Shown piece after piece: positions 31,911-43,200 of a DNA stretch of 64,000 nucleotides; positions within the stretch are counted from its first letter, which is position 1; each line of letters starts with the position of its first letter. The stretch covers positions 2,203,797-2,267,796 of the forward strand of contig NC_067204.1 in NCBI RefSeq assembly GCF_026262505.1, given 5' to 3'. Under the pieces are notes generated by a model that saw only the letters and a list, made by a program, of their open reading frames with translations, searched no databases and had not been told where the DNA came from. Origin of the DNA: Trichomonas vaginalis G3 (Eukaryota > Parabasalia > Trichomonadida > Trichomonadidae). Both the position numbers and the translations under genes were made by a program.

Positions 31911-32256
31911 AAAAAGTAGCAATAATCGTAAAAGGGTATTGATAGGCTTGCTAAAGTAACTAATTTTAGCTGTCAAATACTTTTGTATTTTGAAGTAAAT
32001 TAGTATAAATTTGTTTTTACTTTTATTTCGAAAAAGTAGCAATAATCGTAAAAGGGTTTTGATAGGCTTGCTAAAGTAACTAATTTTAGCTGTCAAATAC
32101 TTTTGTATTTTGAAGTAAATTAGTATAAATTTGTTTTTACTTTTATTTCGAAAAAGTAACAATAATCGTAAAAGGGTATTGATAGGCTTGCTAAAGTAAC
32201 TAATTTTAGCTGTCAAATACTTTTGTATTTTGAAGTAAATTAGTATAAATTTGATA
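31911..32256 (-). repeat. 120-bp tandem repeat, three units
   Basis: TTTTATTTCGAAAAAGTA starts a unit at 31911, 32031-phase copy at 32021+10 and again 120 bp later (unit starts 31911, 32021 line phase, 32141), with period 120 and only single-base differences (for example GGGTATTG versus GGGTTTTG). Because 120 is divisible by three, the minus strand carries an open frame of 40-residue repeats (AKISYFSKPINTLLRLLLLF); I regard that frame as a by-product, not a gene. Confidence 0.75.
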
Positions 32257-32294
32257 TTATTTTAACTCCCTTTGAAAACCTCAATTTTCCATAC

Positions 32295-32356
32295 AGAGGG
32301 AACGGGAATAGCATCCAATATTCCCTGAGAATGGTTGCGCATTCTCAGTTCCCTCT
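32295..32356. other. Sequence folding into a perfect three-way junction
   Basis: Outer stem AGAGGGAAC (32295-32303) with GTTCCCTCT (32348-32356); inside it, hairpin GGGAATA/TATTCCC (32304-32325) and hairpin TGAGAATG/CATTCTCA (32326-32347). The three stems abut with no unpaired base at the junction. It lies inside the TIR element near its right end. A cruciform DNA or structured RNA role is possible; none is known to me. Confidence 0.7.
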
Positions 32357-32781
32357 ATATTTCGAACGAAGCTCTCATCGGTCTTTTTTTTAATACTAAA
32401 CGTTTTTTTTCCCTGTCACTTTTAGCTAAAATTTGGGTTTGCCAAATCGATACCGAATCGTTCGTCAAGTATTTGTCGTAAAATATTCTAAGGAAAACGC
32501 GTATGAATATGCAACCCAAAGCAAATTGACAATACGTGAGGTTAAAGCGATTTCAAATAAGAAAATATGTACTTCCCTCAAGATATTTGTTTCGATTTGT
32601 GATATTGTGAGACTTTGGCAAACTGTAATTTGATATGTGTAAGTTCGAAGATCAACAACATTTTTATTTCAAATTTCATAATTTTCTGATTTATGAGTTA
32701 TATCTCTTCAGGAACTTCCATTATAAGTCTTTGTTAAAAAGAAGTGAATCTATTCTATTAAGAAATTATACTTTTTTAATT

Positions 32782-33879
32782 TTAAAGCTTGTCGTTGTAT
32801 TCGATGAGGACGACTGGCTTGATGAGATCGACTGGCTTGTCCTTCATGAGCATGAGAGCATCCTCAACCTTCTCGAGACCCTTGAATTCGTGGGTGATGA
32901 GCTTTGTTGGGTCAACCTTCTTGTACTTGATGAGGTTAGCCATCTTCTCCATACGGAGGGCACCACCTGGTGTGAGACCACCATGGATGAACTTGTGGCC
33001 CATACCAACACCCCATTCAACACGTGGGACATCGATCATTTCGCCTTCACCGAGGTAGTTAACGTTACCGATGACACCACCAGCTCTGATCATCTTGATA
33101 GCCTGGGCGAATGTGTGGACATCACCACCAGCGATGATAACACGGTCAACACCCTTTCCGCCTGTAGCCTTTAAGATCTGTTCAACGATGTCACCGTTCT
33201 TGTAGTTGATGATATCTGTAGCACCGTATTGGACAGCAGTGTCGCAGCAGTGTGGGCGAGAGCCAACAGCGAAGATTCTTGATGCACCCATGAGAGCAGC
33301 ACCGCGAACGGACATGAGACCGACTGGGCCAATGCCGATGACAACAACGATATCGCCGAGCTTAACTTCAGCGAGTTCAGCGCCGTGGAAACCAGTTGTC
33401 ATCATATCAGAGCACATGATAACATCACGTGGTGTAAGGCCTTCTGGGAGCTTAGCAAGGTTAGCATCAGCCTCGTTAACATGGAAGTATTCAGCGAAAA
33501 CACCATCCTTGAAGTTGGAGAACTTCCAGCCACCGAGCATGCCACCGGAGTGTGCTGGGAAGCCTTCCTGAGCAGCTTCGCTACCCCAATCTGGTGTAAC
33601 AGCTGGGACAAGGACCTTGTCACCAACCTTTAAGTTCTTGACTTCAGAACCAATCTTGACAACCTGGCCAACAGCTTCGTGACCAAGAATCATGTCGTGG
33701 CGTTCACCGATAGCACCAGCCCAAACTGTGTGGATATCGGATGTGCATGGAGCAAGAGCAAGTGGGCGGCAGATAGCATCATTTGGACCGCATTCTGGGA
33801 CTGGCTTCTCGATCCAGCCGACTTCGCCGATCTTTCTCATAGCGAAGGCCTTCATTGTCTTTGGAAGTTCGAATGTCAT
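32782..33879 (-). CDS. NADP-dependent zinc alcohol dehydrogenase
   Basis: 365 residues. Reversible oxidation of secondary or primary alcohols with NADP(H) in cytosolic fermentative metabolism. It is strikingly like the Thermoanaerobacter/Clostridium/Entamoeba type: LALAPCTSDIH (catalytic zinc Cys, about 45), MILGHEAVG (zinc His, about 67), MCSDMMTTGFHGAEL (zinc Asp, about 158), Rossmann motif VVIGIGPVGLMSV, and GSRPHCCD, whose G-S-R binds the NADP phosphate. The bacterial-like sequence suggests ancient lateral transfer, known for this family in anaerobic protists. An upstream in-frame ATG (33987) adds 36 unrelated residues; I choose 33879 because TCATTTTT lies 18 nt before it and homologues begin at M-K-A-F, 8 residues in. 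Codons are C-ending and GC-rich, as in highly expressed genes. Confidence 0.95.
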   Translation of the reverse strand: MTFELPKTMKAFAMRKIGEVGWIEKPVPECGPNDAICRPLALAPCTSDIHTVWAGAIGERHDMILGHEAVGQVVKIGSEVKNLKVGDKVLVPAVTPDWGSEAAQEGFPAHSGGMLGGWKFSNFKDGVFAEYFHVNEADANLAKLPEGLTPRDVIMCSDMMTTGFHGAELAEVKLGDIVVVIGIGPVGLMSVRGAALMGASRIFAVGSRPHCCDTAVQYGATDIINYKNGDIVEQILKATGGKGVDRVIIAGGDVHTFAQAIKMIRAGGVIGNVNYLGEGEMIDVPRVEWGVGMGHKFIHGGLTPGGALRMEKMANLIKYKKVDPTKLITHEFKGLEKVEDALMLMKDKPVDLIKPVVLIEYNDKL

Positions 33880-33890
33880 GGGACTTTCGA

Positions 33891-33903
33891 TAAAAATGAA
33901 GTC
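33891..33903 (-). promoter_or_regulatory. Initiator (Inr) of the alcohol dehydrogenase gene
   Basis: Minus strand GACTTCATTTTTA matches the trichomonad Inr; A+1 at 33897, 18 nt before the chosen ATG at 33879. It falls inside the longer ATG frame from 33987, which argues against that upstream start. Confidence 0.6.
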
Positions 33904-34935
33904 TTCTCGCAAAGGGAGATTAAGACTCTCAAAAATACTTTCAATGCGATCAAACCTTTTTAGATCAATATTTTTGATAAAGCTCAATCAATATTTTTGA
34001 ATTGGGGAAAATAAAATTCTATGAGTTTCATCAAAAATTTTCTTTTTAGAGAGAACAATTGGCAATATCTCATTGAAAAATAGGATAATTTCATTATTTT
34101 ATTTATGACCAAACATAATTCATTCTGGTTGTAATAGTATGTTGATTATGCATAAACATTCATCGCTTCACTTTCATCAAAAGTGAGTTCATTTGTGATG
34201 AGAAAAAGTGAGTTGACTTAGAAATCTCATTTATAAGCGTGTATACAGTGTGTTGTTTTCATTTATCGTAAATTCACTTTCAAAAATTATTGTGAAAGGC
34301 GATCAGTATTCAATTTTTGATAGCAGCGGAGATAATCATTATTTTTTCAATAGTTTAGCGGGATTGCCATATTAGTTCCTTTTACTGAGGATGGAAATGA
34401 ATATAATATTACACAGTTTGGTCAGTTCTTCACAAATTTAAAATATAATTAATACCAACATAATTTCTAGTGGTATATTTTGGATTTCCTAACAATGTAT
34501 TTAGTATTAATCCTTTCCATCCAACAATTTAACATTTGGGTAAACTGATAACTCATGTTTGGTCAATATCTTGAACCCACACGGATCGTATTATATTTGT
34601 AAAACTATAGTCATTCATATATTCATAACAATTTATTATAATTTTATATCTTCACGATAGAACGGTAATATCTCTTATAACAACAATGGTACGACGTCAT
34701 TTTCAGCGCGAAGTATTTATTGCATACCTGCAAACTAGTAGAAATCTTAAATGTCTCGATTCATTCTCGAACTTTTATATAAATCAATCAAATTCCAAAC
34801 TTTTACATTATAAGGTTTTGGATAAATAATTGCAAGAAGAAACCATTACGTTATATGATGTGATTTTCATGTTCTTCCCAAAAAATTCAAAGCATTATTT
34901 TTAAAATAATATAGAAAATGAAAATTTTATAACAA
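33904..34935. other. Intergenic, no gene seen
   Basis: About 1 kb between the ADH promoter and the Sel1 pseudokinase stop. No repeat, RNA gene or meaningful frame. Confidence 0.5.
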
Positions 34936-37275
34936 CTAATGGAAATCAAGCTCTCTTACGAGTTTAACAGCTCTCTCATATCCTTGTTTTGCACTAGATT
35001 CGAGGTATGTTTTAGCTCTCTTTTTATCCATTTGAACACCTCTTCCTATGTAGAGGAGCTGTCCAAATAGGCACTGAGCTTTACTATTTCCTTGGTCTGC
35101 GCTCAGTTCTGCGTACTTTGCCGCTTCATTTATATCATTTGGAGCCATTAAGTTGGCGTAGCTCAATTGTGCATCGGGATCGCCTCTATCTGCGGCCATT
35201 TTATAGAACTTTGTGGCCTGTTCGAGGTCTCCTTTCTTCTGCAGTAAGACCGCATAATTATATTGACCCAAAGAAGAGCCATCCAAGGCCGCTCTCCTAT
35301 AAAGATTCATTGCCTCCTGCTCATCTTGCTGGGTTCCACGTCCGTTTTCGTATAAAACGCCTAATGAGCAGATACAATCTGAATCGTTTTTCTCAACACC
35401 CTTCTTATAATGTTCAATAGCCTTTTCGTATTCATTCCTCTGCTCACAAAGTGATCCGAGTTCTAACATGGCCCGGGTGTCACCTTTTACTTCACTTTTC
35501 ATCAGAAATTCTTCACCGTCAGAAAATAAAATTCCAGCTCTGAAAAGTGCCTCATCGTGGCCTCCTTCTGCTGCTTTTCTGAAGTAATACATAGCTTTTT
35601 TAGCGTCTTTTTTGACGCCGTTTCCTTCTGATAGCAATTTGCTACACAAGAAGCAGGCGTCGACATTTCCTGCGTCTGCGGCGTATTTCAGAAAAACTGC
35701 GGCTTTTTGACAGTCTTTTTTGACTCCGTTTCCGGATAGAAGGATGCAGCCGCAGAGATATTGGCTCTCAGTGTGTCCGCCTTCTGCTGCGAGCCTTAGG
35801 AAGCGTGCTGCATCACGTGGTCTGTTATATCTGTATAAAATTTCGCCGGCCTTGAAAGAAGCGAGCAAATCACCAAGCTTTGAGGCTCTTGCGTATAGAA
35901 TAAGAGCTTCTTGGTCGTCGCTTTGCTTGGCAAGCTCCATAATCGACAAAATGTGATTTTGATCTGCGGCCATTTCGTAATATCGTCTGCTTTCATCGGG
36001 ATCGGTCTGACTAAGCTTCAGACCAACCGAATATTGTGCTCCGGCGTGTCCTTTGTCAGCAGCCATTTTAAGATAATTTATTGCCTTTTCTTGGTCGACT
36101 TCTGTTCCAATTCCCTTAGCATAGCTTATGCCAAGTGAAAACTCACCTGCTGCGTCGCCTCTGTCCGCTGCAAGTTTGAATAATCTAAATGCTTCGTCCG
36201 GATTCGATTTAATGAGTTTTTCGCCAGCGACAATTGCGGCTTCGGTGTAGCCGTTCTCGGCGGCTAAAGTAAAGTACTCAATTTCCTTTTCAGGTTGAAT
36301 TGAACCGAGATAATAATAAGCAATGGCTGCACCCTTTTCTGCAGCCTTGGTATAGATCTCTATGGCTGTAGCTTTATCACCGTTAGCGAATGCGAGGTTT
36401 CCTTTGGCTAATAAGTCATCGATGTCAGAAAACGCTCTGTGTTGGTATTCTGAGAGTTTCTGTTGATCTGTACCTGGTAGTATTGCATCTGGTTTCGAAA
36501 GAACCTCGATAATATCATTAAATGATGGTCTTTGCTTTGGATTATAATTCAAACATGATTTAATAAGATTTGAAAAGATTTCTGGTACTTGTGGTGGAAT
36601 TTGTGGTAATTGGTTCTTAACTAACAAGTCAAATAATTGGCCAATTGTGATATTTCCGCCATATGGCGCTTGGTTTGTAATTAATTGATAAAGGATCATA
36701 CCATATGCATAAACATCAATTGCTGGTGTATATTGTTCGGACGCTTCTAATAGTTCTGGAGCCATCCAGAGAGGAGTTCCAATAATTATGGATTGGTATT
36801 TACTTGTATCTGTGAATTTAGAGAATTCAAAATCACCAATGGAAGGCTCGAACTTTTCATTCAGAAAAATGCCGGAAGGATTTAGATTTCTGTGAATTAC
36901 GTTTCTTGAGTGGAGAGTTCTCATTCCTGATGCAATTCCGGATGCTATAATCAATACTTCAGTTGGTCCTGGTATAGAATTGTTCTTGAATGCACCATCA
37001 AGAGTACCATTAATATAATTATTAAACAATATTACGGGTGTTGTTGATGTATTGTTCTGAAAACCAACGATTCCACAAATGTATGGTGTATTGAATGAAC
37101 GAAGTATTTGAACTTCACGTGAATATCGTTGTTTTTCTTGTTTTGTTGTTAATTTTTTCTTTAATTGCTTAATTAAGACAGGCTGACCGGTAGCTGTAAG
37201 GATACCGGTATTTAAGTAATAGTTTGGATATGTTTTCACGCATTGCTGTATCTGGAAATCGCTTTCATTAATCAT
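34936..37275 (-). CDS. Pseudokinase (TKL-like) with about 15 Sel1 repeats
   Basis: 779 residues. The N-terminal kinase fold (about 10-270) keeps the Lys (VLIKQLKK), GTPLWMAPELLEA and DVYAYGMILYQLI, but the catalytic loop is HRNLNPSGI (HRD Asp is Asn, about 127) and the metal motif is DFEFS (DFG Gly is Glu, about 148). The glycine loop is also degenerate (NTGILTATG). It should not phosphorylate efficiently. From about 295 to the end are some 15 Sel1-like repeats of 27-37 residues (e.g. AAEGGHTESQYLCGCILLSG, GVKKDAKKAMYYFRKAAEGG), alpha-solenoids that scaffold protein complexes. Kinase-Sel1 fusions are common in trichomonads. Likely role: regulatory scaffold. Start ATG is clear. Confidence 0.9.
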   Translation of the reverse strand: MINESDFQIQQCVKTYPNYYLNTGILTATGQPVLIKQLKKKLTTKQEKQRYSREVQILRSFNTPYICGIVGFQNNTSTTPVILFNNYINGTLDGAFKNNSIPGPTEVLIIASGIASGMRTLHSRNVIHRNLNPSGIFLNEKFEPSIGDFEFSKFTDTSKYQSIIIGTPLWMAPELLEASEQYTPAIDVYAYGMILYQLITNQAPYGGNITIGQLFDLLVKNQLPQIPPQVPEIFSNLIKSCLNYNPKQRPSFNDIIEVLSKPDAILPGTDQQKLSEYQHRAFSDIDDLLAKGNLAFANGDKATAIEIYTKAAEKGAAIAYYYLGSIQPEKEIEYFTLAAENGYTEAAIVAGEKLIKSNPDEAFRLFKLAADRGDAAGEFSLGISYAKGIGTEVDQEKAINYLKMAADKGHAGAQYSVGLKLSQTDPDESRRYYEMAADQNHILSIMELAKQSDDQEALILYARASKLGDLLASFKAGEILYRYNRPRDAARFLRLAAEGGHTESQYLCGCILLSGNGVKKDCQKAAVFLKYAADAGNVDACFLCSKLLSEGNGVKKDAKKAMYYFRKAAEGGHDEALFRAGILFSDGEEFLMKSEVKGDTRAMLELGSLCEQRNEYEKAIEHYKKGVEKNDSDCICSLGVLYENGRGTQQDEQEAMNLYRRAALDGSSLGQYNYAVLLQKKGDLEQATKFYKMAADRGDPDAQLSYANLMAPNDINEAAKYAELSADQGNSKAQCLFGQLLYIGRGVQMDKKRAKTYLESSAKQGYERAVKLVRELDFH

Positions 37276-38326
37276 TATTTTTTAAAAAATTTGTCAACTT
37301 TACAAGTGGATATTCCGATCATTTAAAAATTTGACCTTGTAAATATTTTGACAATAAAGCTTTCAATTTTTTTTAACCCTTTCACTACTGTTAAATAAAA
37401 ACCAAATAAAATGTTTCATCAATGAATCAAAATAACTTATATATTTGGATAATCCTACAAAAACAAGCTATTTAATATGTCCTTTTCTCATATTTTATGA
37501 AATCTCATCAAAATTTCAACAAATGTAGCAATAAGATTCCTTTCTTTCGATATGTTTCATTATAAGAAGTATATTTTAAAGCTTATGCAACAATTGCTAT
37601 TATACTATTATATACACAGGTTTCATAACTTTTGAAAGATAAAAATAAGTTTAAATAATCCCACAACCCTTCAATTGAGGACAGCCAACTTTGGGTCCTA
37701 TTCAAATTATAATTCTTACTGGATTTTCTGTATCCTACTGGAACTTACGCGCTTGGAACTAGATCTAATCAGTTAATTTTTAATATTATTCCGTTTCGCG
37801 AAAAAAATTGAATACATTTGAATTGAAGGACGGAAATAAAATTAATTATGGATTTTGGAGAGATGATAATTTCGGTATTAGTTTGTATTAGTACAGGGCC
37901 ATCTGCAACCCTACAACAATAATTTAGAAAATTAAAATACTCAATGTCCCGTATGTTTTTAAAATTGAGATACAGGACGAATATCGCTCTCAAAATCATT
38001 GAAAAAGTTTTTATTATAAAATCCGGTAGTTAAGTGTGTCAACAATAAATTAAAATAAAAAGGTTGATAAGAATCGATTATAAAGGGTTGACGATAAAAT
38101 TCACCTGAATTTATTTTTTCATAGAATTTTGATGGATTATCATAAAAATTAAACGATTTATTTAAAATTAAGGGATATGGTATAACAAACGATAATACAT
38201 CAACAGTTAAAATTTAACGCTAATTTTGGCCCCTCAATCAATGACCTAATTTGCTCTGAAAATTTTCGTCAAATTCTCTTCAAAAATTGAAAGAATAAAA
38301 TCATTCTATTTTTTCATTGTCCTAAC
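37276..38326. other. Intergenic, no gene seen
   Basis: About 1 kb between divergently transcribed genes. It contains AATCCCACAACCC near 37658, which resembles the end of the small element at 52-216, but no matching inverted partner was found. The candidate Inr of the C2-like gene is at its right end. Confidence 0.5.
38310..38319 (+). promoter_or_regulatory. Initiator (Inr) of the C2-like gene
   Basis: TTTTTTCATTGTCC with A+1 at 38316, 11 nt before the ATG at 38327; matches TCA(C/T)T. A second TCATT lies 13 nt further upstream. Confidence 0.45.
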
Positions 38327-38809
38327 ATGATGAACAACTATGACTACCTCCCACTTATGAATGGCAACCGTGCTTTCATCCGCATCGAAAGCGTCTCAAC
38401 AGGAAGCTTCAAGACAAATGGTAAAGCTACATTAGTTGCCAGAGTTGGACCAAGAACAACATTCATGCGCCATTCCTGCGAATTCACAGAGAAGAACAAA
38501 CCATTCCAGACATGGGACTTCAAGTACACAGACCCAGCAAGAGCCTCTTTTGTTGTTGTTCTCTTCAAGAAGCACATCTTTGGTGGTGATGAAGAGATCG
38601 GAGAAATTGAACTTCGTCTCTCTGCATTCGAAGCAAATTCTGTTGTTACACAAGAATTTGCTCTCAAGAGTCCAAGCAAGTTGAATGTTCCAGCTAAGGC
38701 TACAATTTCTGTTCACCTTAGCGAAGATGGTGCTGAAGCTTTCGATGTTCCAGAAGGAAAGATCATTTCTAACGCCGAAATTCCACATAAGACAACATAC
38801 TTCAAATAA
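38327..38809 (+). CDS. Small C2-domain-like protein
   Basis: 160 residues reading as a single beta-sandwich. It resembles a C2 domain: FIRIESVSTGSF, GKATLVARVGPRTTFMRHS (strand then variable loop), QTWDFKYTDPARASFVVVLF (the W-x-F...L-x-V-x-V strand) and DEEIGEIELRLSAFE (the D-x-x-I-G-x-x-x-I/L-x-L motif shared by C2 domains), then a short tail. Calcium-binding Asp clusters are not obvious, so it may bind membranes or proteins without calcium. Codon use is regular and C-ending (high expression). The start is supported by an Inr 11 nt upstream. The next ATG (second codon) would change nothing. C2-fold by pattern only. Confidence 0.65.
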   Translation: MMNNYDYLPLMNGNRAFIRIESVSTGSFKTNGKATLVARVGPRTTFMRHSCEFTEKNKPFQTWDFKYTDPARASFVVVLFKKHIFGGDEEIGEIELRLSAFEANSVVTQEFALKSPSKLNVPAKATISVHLSEDGAEAFDVPEGKIISNAEIPHKTTYFK

Positions 38810-40290
38810 GATATCATTTTTAATTTTGTTTTTATAAAAGTTTGTTGTTATATTCTATCAATCACCACAAAGAGCCTTTACAAACATAGTAACTTATTGT
38901 TCATAGTGTTTGTTAGTTCATAAGAGTCAATGATTGGGAAAGTCCAGCTGGAAACATATCATTATATCCATATCGTAATGTTCTTGTGTTTGGGACTTGT
39001 TATGCAGAAGTATAAGGATCCTTTCAACAACAGGAAAATTTGGTGTCCAGGAGCTAAAGTCAGGAAGTAGATCTACCAGGAGAGACATATTCATTATCTT
39101 TTTCTTCTTTTTCTTCTTTTAACTATTTCAGCCGAGACATGGATTCAATTATAGAGTTTATCAATACCTCCCTTAGGTACTTATACTATTAATACACCGA
39201 TAAAGTATTTTGATGTATCATAAAAATTGAAATGAATCAGAATAAAAAATATTAATGCTATGTAAGACAGAGATTTACATTTCACAAGACTTATGCTATA
39301 TTTGATTAAATGATCTATTTTTGAAGGGATGGTAATCTTTTTGACTTTTGATATTATGAATTTACTTTAAAAATCTCAAAGTACTAACCAGAATGTCTTT
39401 GTTTAAAGCATATTGCTATTTGTATAAACGAAATGCATCCCAAAATCAGATTGCTTATTAATTCAAAATTCTAGAACCATAGCATGATAATTATGTCAAA
39501 ATATTTAAAAGAATATATTACACACAATTATATTTTAATTTGCAATTACTGTTTCAAGGCCACATTAGATCTTTCACAATCTTTTCGATTTTGATAATGA
39601 ATTTGCTATTATTACTGATAAATATTACTACAGTTGCAAAACCATTTTGATGTGTATACTAGGTTCATATGTGATTCTTACCAAAACCAAACAATAGAAG
39701 GAATGATAAAATATTTCAAAATAAAAATATGATATAAAGTATTATTTCGTTGTAAACACCAAAGCACATGATATATATTATACATTTTGTATTTCGGAGG
39801 GCTTTAATAAAGTGCTCAACAAAATCATTGAAGACGTTTTAGTCATATTTTTAAATTATAATGGTACAAATATTCTAATAACATTGTGTGTAGTTTATAC
39901 AACTGATAATATCTAGAATATGAGAAGAGATTTTAGGGCAATGAATTTGACTAATGGGTAGCATATGAAAAATACGGCACAATTGGATTAAACTAGACTG
40001 GAAGGTTAAGTACGTAGCTGTTCGAATATCATACACCTCTTTGTAACTGATGTAAGAGTGAAAAAAAGCTTAAAATTTTAAAAATCATGTCACTTTTTAA
40101 ATGTTTTTTAATTTGTGTAAGATACCATTCAAACATTTAATTCTGACAATGCATTCCATTCTCATCTACTAACAGTTTTAACAAAATTATCCCGAGTTCT
40201 GTAAAATATTTTTTTATTGGGCTTGCAAATTTTTTAGGGGGGAGAGCGCCAATTTTTGTTTTAAATTTTTTTACTGAATTTTTTTAGTTT
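38810..40290. other. Long intergenic stretch, possible old gene relic near 38930
   Basis: About 1.5 kb. 38930-39070 has a short frame (ATG at 38931, MIGKVQLETYHYIHIVMF) of less AT-rich composition than its surroundings but only about 45 codons and no recognised homologue; it may be a fragment of a decayed gene. Just before the CHD-like gene, GCGCCAAT (40246-40253) is a 7-of-8 match to an inverted E2F motif. Confidence 0.4.
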
Positions 40291-43200
40291 ATGCTTCCAC
40301 CAAAGTTACCAGATAAGTCTTCTTATGACTGGCAGAGTATACCTGAAAGTCAGCGTCAGTTGTATATTCAGCAGCTTAGGACAAATTCTCAACTTCAGCC
40401 TCAAATTATAAATAATCTTTCGGCCCAGCAGCAGCAAAAGAAAAAAACAACGAGAAAGAAAGGGAGAAGTAAAGGTAGCTCTGAAGATGCGAGCTTTTCC
40501 GAGGATGAATTAGATCCCATCGAAGATATTCCAAGCGACGCACCACGTAGAAGCGTTAGAACACGAGCCAGGAACACATACGCTGAAGATGAATCAGAAA
40601 ACGAAGGGAATAATCCAAATCCAGCCCCAGCGCAAACACACAATCAAAAAGGCCCTACTATCGATAAAATTTTAGGCAAAACTGTACCACAACCCGGCGG
40701 TCAACAATTACTCTGCAAACTTCCCGGCCAAGCTTTCTCTCATTCCCAATATTATTCCGATTCTCAAATACAATCTAATCCCGACAACGCTCAAATTCTT
40801 TCAAAATACAACAGCATGCAAGATTCTCAAGACAGTGTTCTATCGGACGTTACACCTTTTATTTCTGAGCCAATTTTCAACCGGACATCTGTAGATTGTT
40901 TTATAATAGATCATATATTGGACCACCGACAGCAAGGAGAGGCTAATACCGTTCCACTCGAAGCTTTTGATAGCACGCATTACATTCCTGGTTATCCTTT
41001 CAAACAAACACCAAATTTCGAAAATATACTTGCTTACGAGAAGCCACTCAGGCCACCCGACGGTTTTTCAAACTCAATACTCGATGAATACGGAATTATA
41101 AACTTGCGCGGCGACGACACCGTTAATAATTTAACGAATGACGAGGAAGAAGAAGAGGAAGAGCTTGCGCCGATCGAGCGTCCCGCAAACCCGGAGTACC
41201 TCATCAAATGGAGAGGAAGCAATTCTCCAACATGGGAAGATTCTTCAACATTGGCCGGAGTTGGAGAAGAGCTTTTCCACGCTGCGAACTACGAAGAATT
41301 CAATAACTTAGCTGACATTTACTGGCAAAATCTCATACAACGTAGAAAAAATCGAAAAAACGCCATAGATCAAATCCAATCTTTTCCTTTGATGGAACGA
41401 GGCATCGAACTTACATCTAAACAGAAAGATACAATCAACCGCATTATCGAATCAAAAAATAACAAAGATCTTAAAATTAGTCTCACAGAAAACGGCTCCG
41501 GAAGGGTCGGGGCAGCGCTTAGCTTCCTCCACTTAATCAAGAAACTTCAAAATTACAAAGTTACAGCACTTATCATCGTTGATAAGTATTTAGTCCCGGT
41601 ATACAGTGCCGGATTACGAGTAATGACCTCGCTATCATACAGTGAGTTCAAGGATGATGTAGAATCCAGAGCTGTTGTCCGGCAACACCAACTTTTGAAA
41701 GAATATGGACCTTCTATTGACGCTCTCCTTGTTTCTAAGGACGTTTTCGATTTGGAAGGTGCATCTCTGGCAAATATAAAGTGGAATTACATAATCGTTG
41801 ACTCTCTTAATCCGCCAAATTTATCAAGTTTTGCAGCACCGTTCAAAATCGTTATAGAAAACCGCAGCGAAACAACTACAGACTTCTCATACACGGAGCA
41901 TGCTTTTTTTGTCTCAAACGCCATCTCCGGACAGATTCACGACAGATTATCAAAATTAATGAAACTCCGAAACTCCAGATCACATATTCTCGCTGATCCA
42001 TGCCAATTATACCTTGAAATGACCAAAAGTCATATCCATCCCTTCTTAATTGGCCCAATGGAAGATATAATAATCCAAAAGTTCAAAATGCGTTTCAACA
42101 TCACTGTTCTTTCCCAAGAACAACACAGTGACCTCTTTTCCTCATCATCTGCCAAGGTTACGCATCTTACAGACCTAATTGACAACTCAAAAATCACAAT
42201 TGTTGTTTGTGACAACCATTCCATGCTCAGATTGCTCATGTCCCACATGGAGAAGAAGAATATAAAGAGCGCTATCATCAATTCACCAATCAGAGAGGAA
42301 CAATTCCCGGATAGATTCCATTCCGGAGTTATTTTCATGACAAGAGACTTCAGTTCACCTAGACTGACCAACATTGTCCCTTCAAAAATTATTTTCTTCG
42401 ATATCGGACAGTCAATTTTATTAGATAACAGTTTAGTCAGATTTTTCTCAAGAAAGAACCAAAATGTCGAAGTATACAGAATGGTAACTGATAACTCGTT
42501 GGAAGCGATCTTGTATTCTAAGTATATTTCGGATTTTAAGTTCAATTATCAGAATATTTCAATGGAAGAGATGGAAATCTACCTCAGAGTCGAAGCAATC
42601 ACAACTCAGCCGACAATTAACCCATTGTCAATCGTAAATCACGACAAAATGGACTTCAAAATGCCTTTCGACAAAAAATGTTTTGAGATATTCGGAAAAT
42701 TACTCGACAAAGTCAATGAACCGGACTTCTGGGATACTGTATTCTCACATAGAAGGGTGCAGAATATCAAAACAGTAACATGGAAGCGTTCTGACGCTGT
42801 AAAAGTACTCGAATATATGGAATCGAAAGGTTTCTGCGATTTCGAAGAGATTGCTACACAGATGGGTAAACAACAAGATGAGGTATACACGTTTGCTCGC
42901 GCTGTGTTCTTGCAATTCATGACTACGATTGATAAGCAGTCATTAGTACATTACAACCTTGCCAACGCCATTTTATGGTATGAGTATTACACCACTCCAT
43001 TTACAGATCAGTTTGACGAAGGTCCGAGCTTCTGGCAAGAATTATCAGCAGATGAGCCTACATTACAGACTCCAGTCTTTACAAAGCCTGTTTTCGCAAG
43101 GCAGATAAACCAGAGAATGAAGTCCATACTCGAGAGAATCGAAGAAGTCTGGATCATCCAGACATTCTTGAAACTTCATGAAGAACCTTATTTACCACCG

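Larger units (their letters stand above)
31545..32443. mobile_element. Hairpin-rich TIR element with 10-bp target duplication
   Basis: Perfect 20-bp inverted repeats: AATTTTAGCTAAAAGTGACA at 31555-31574 and its reverse complement at 32414-32433. Exactly 10 nt outside each lies the direct repeat AAATCGATAC (31535-31544 and 32444-32453). That symmetry suggests a roughly 30-bp TIR with divergent tips and a 10-bp target-site duplication, the size made by Mutator-like (MULE) transposases, which are known in T. vaginalis. No transposase is encoded, so it is non-autonomous. The interior is packed with short hairpins (31571-31605, 31680-31800), a 120-bp tandem repeat and a three-way-junction sequence. 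The 5' end of ADH downstream is not disturbed. Confidence 0.7.

Noticed and set aside
31833-32216. 127-residue repeat protein
   Set aside because: Frame results from a 120-bp tandem repeat in a transposable element; composition is AT-driven.
33879-33987. Longer start for alcohol dehydrogenase
   Set aside because: The extra 36 residues have no counterpart in the family and span a good Inr.
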